A DNA stretch of 6,491 nucleotides from an uncultured Clostridia bacterium. Its GTDB lineage: Bacteria; Bacillota; Clostridia; TANB77; CAG-508. Each line of letters begins with the position of its first letter. Within the stretch, counting starts at the first letter, position 1. This document shows, one piece after another, positions 6,367 to 6,491 of this stretch. Below the pieces are notes generated by a model. It made no database searches. It was not told the origin of the DNA and saw only the letters and a program-made list of their open reading frames with translations. The translations under genes and the position numbers were made by a program. The stretch is from positions 1 through 6,491 of the forward strand of contig CAQZSK010000029.1 of NCBI GenBank assembly GCA_948934525.1, given 5' to 3'.

Positions 6367-6489
6367 ATGCGATATATAAACAATGAGATATTTGAAAATA
6401 GAATCGTTCTTATAGCAAGCAAAACGATAAAACATAATCGTGTGCTAAATCATGTGGATTTCCAAATGGAAGAAACTATAAAACGGTGA
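6367..6489 (+). CDS. Possible small ORF, 40 residues, unknown
   Basis: An ATG at 6367 opens a 40-codon frame ending in TGA at 6487-6489. AGGAG at 6356-6360, six bases ahead of the ATG, is the best Shine-Dalgarno match I noticed before any start in the window, and a promoter-like motif lies about 130 bases upstream. The peptide (begins MRYINNEIF, ends EETIKR) is basic to neutral, with no membrane segment or known motif. It may be a true small protein, a leader peptide, or the broken front of a longer gene. An upstream in-frame stop at 6355 shows it does not extend left. Confidence 0.3.
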   Translation: MRYINNEIFENRIVLIASKTIKHNRVLNHVDFQMEETIKR

Positions 6490-6491
6490 TA

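Noticed and set aside
1..6491. CRISPR array, tRNA, rRNA or a complete insertion sequence.
   Set aside because: No regularly spaced repeats, no tRNA-like or rRNA sequence and no transposase gene with terminal inverted repeats were seen on reading the window.

Overview
The window looks like a piece of a Bacteroidales (Bacteroides or Parabacteroides type) mobile element. Three things point there. The two leftmost genes resemble the BfmA/BtgA and BtgB (DUF5712-type) mobilization proteins of Bacteroides transposons. The promoter ahead of the main operon has the Bacteroidota -7 box TAnnTTTG rather than a sigma70 -10 box. The start codons mostly lack Shine-Dalgarno sequences, as is usual in that phylum.

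Layout, left to right. Positions 1-305 hold the 3' end of a mobilization accessory gene that begins outside the window. Positions 310-1161 hold a complete relaxase-like mobilization gene. A non-coding gap (1162-1397) follows, with a Bacteroides-type promoter near its right end. Then comes a tight four-gene, same-strand operon (1398-6088): a complete C5-cytosine DNA methyltransferase, an HD-domain putative metal-dependent phosphohydrolase or nuclease, an ORC/Cdc6-like P-loop AAA+ ATPase, and an unrecognised 302-residue protein with two alpha/beta halves. The genes are 3 nt apart, then overlap by 8 nt, then by 8 nt again. An AT-rich perfect inverted repeat spans the stop codon of the last gene. 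The last 400 bases are AT-rich and mostly non-coding, with further small inverted repeats, a second promoter-like motif and one possible 40-residue ORF.

The mob genes are visibly richer in G+C than the operon, so the operon looks like cargo picked up by the mobile element. The best-supported reading is a candidate defence (self/non-self) system. The methyltransferase would mark host DNA, the ATPase would sense or act on unmarked DNA or another infection signal, and the HD enzyme and/or the last protein would act as effector or regulator. No classical restriction endonuclease is recognisable beside the methyltransferase, so this is not an obvious type II restriction-modification pair, and I cannot match the four-gene combination to a named defence system from memory. 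Domain calls rest on motifs read by eye; the system-level function is inference.
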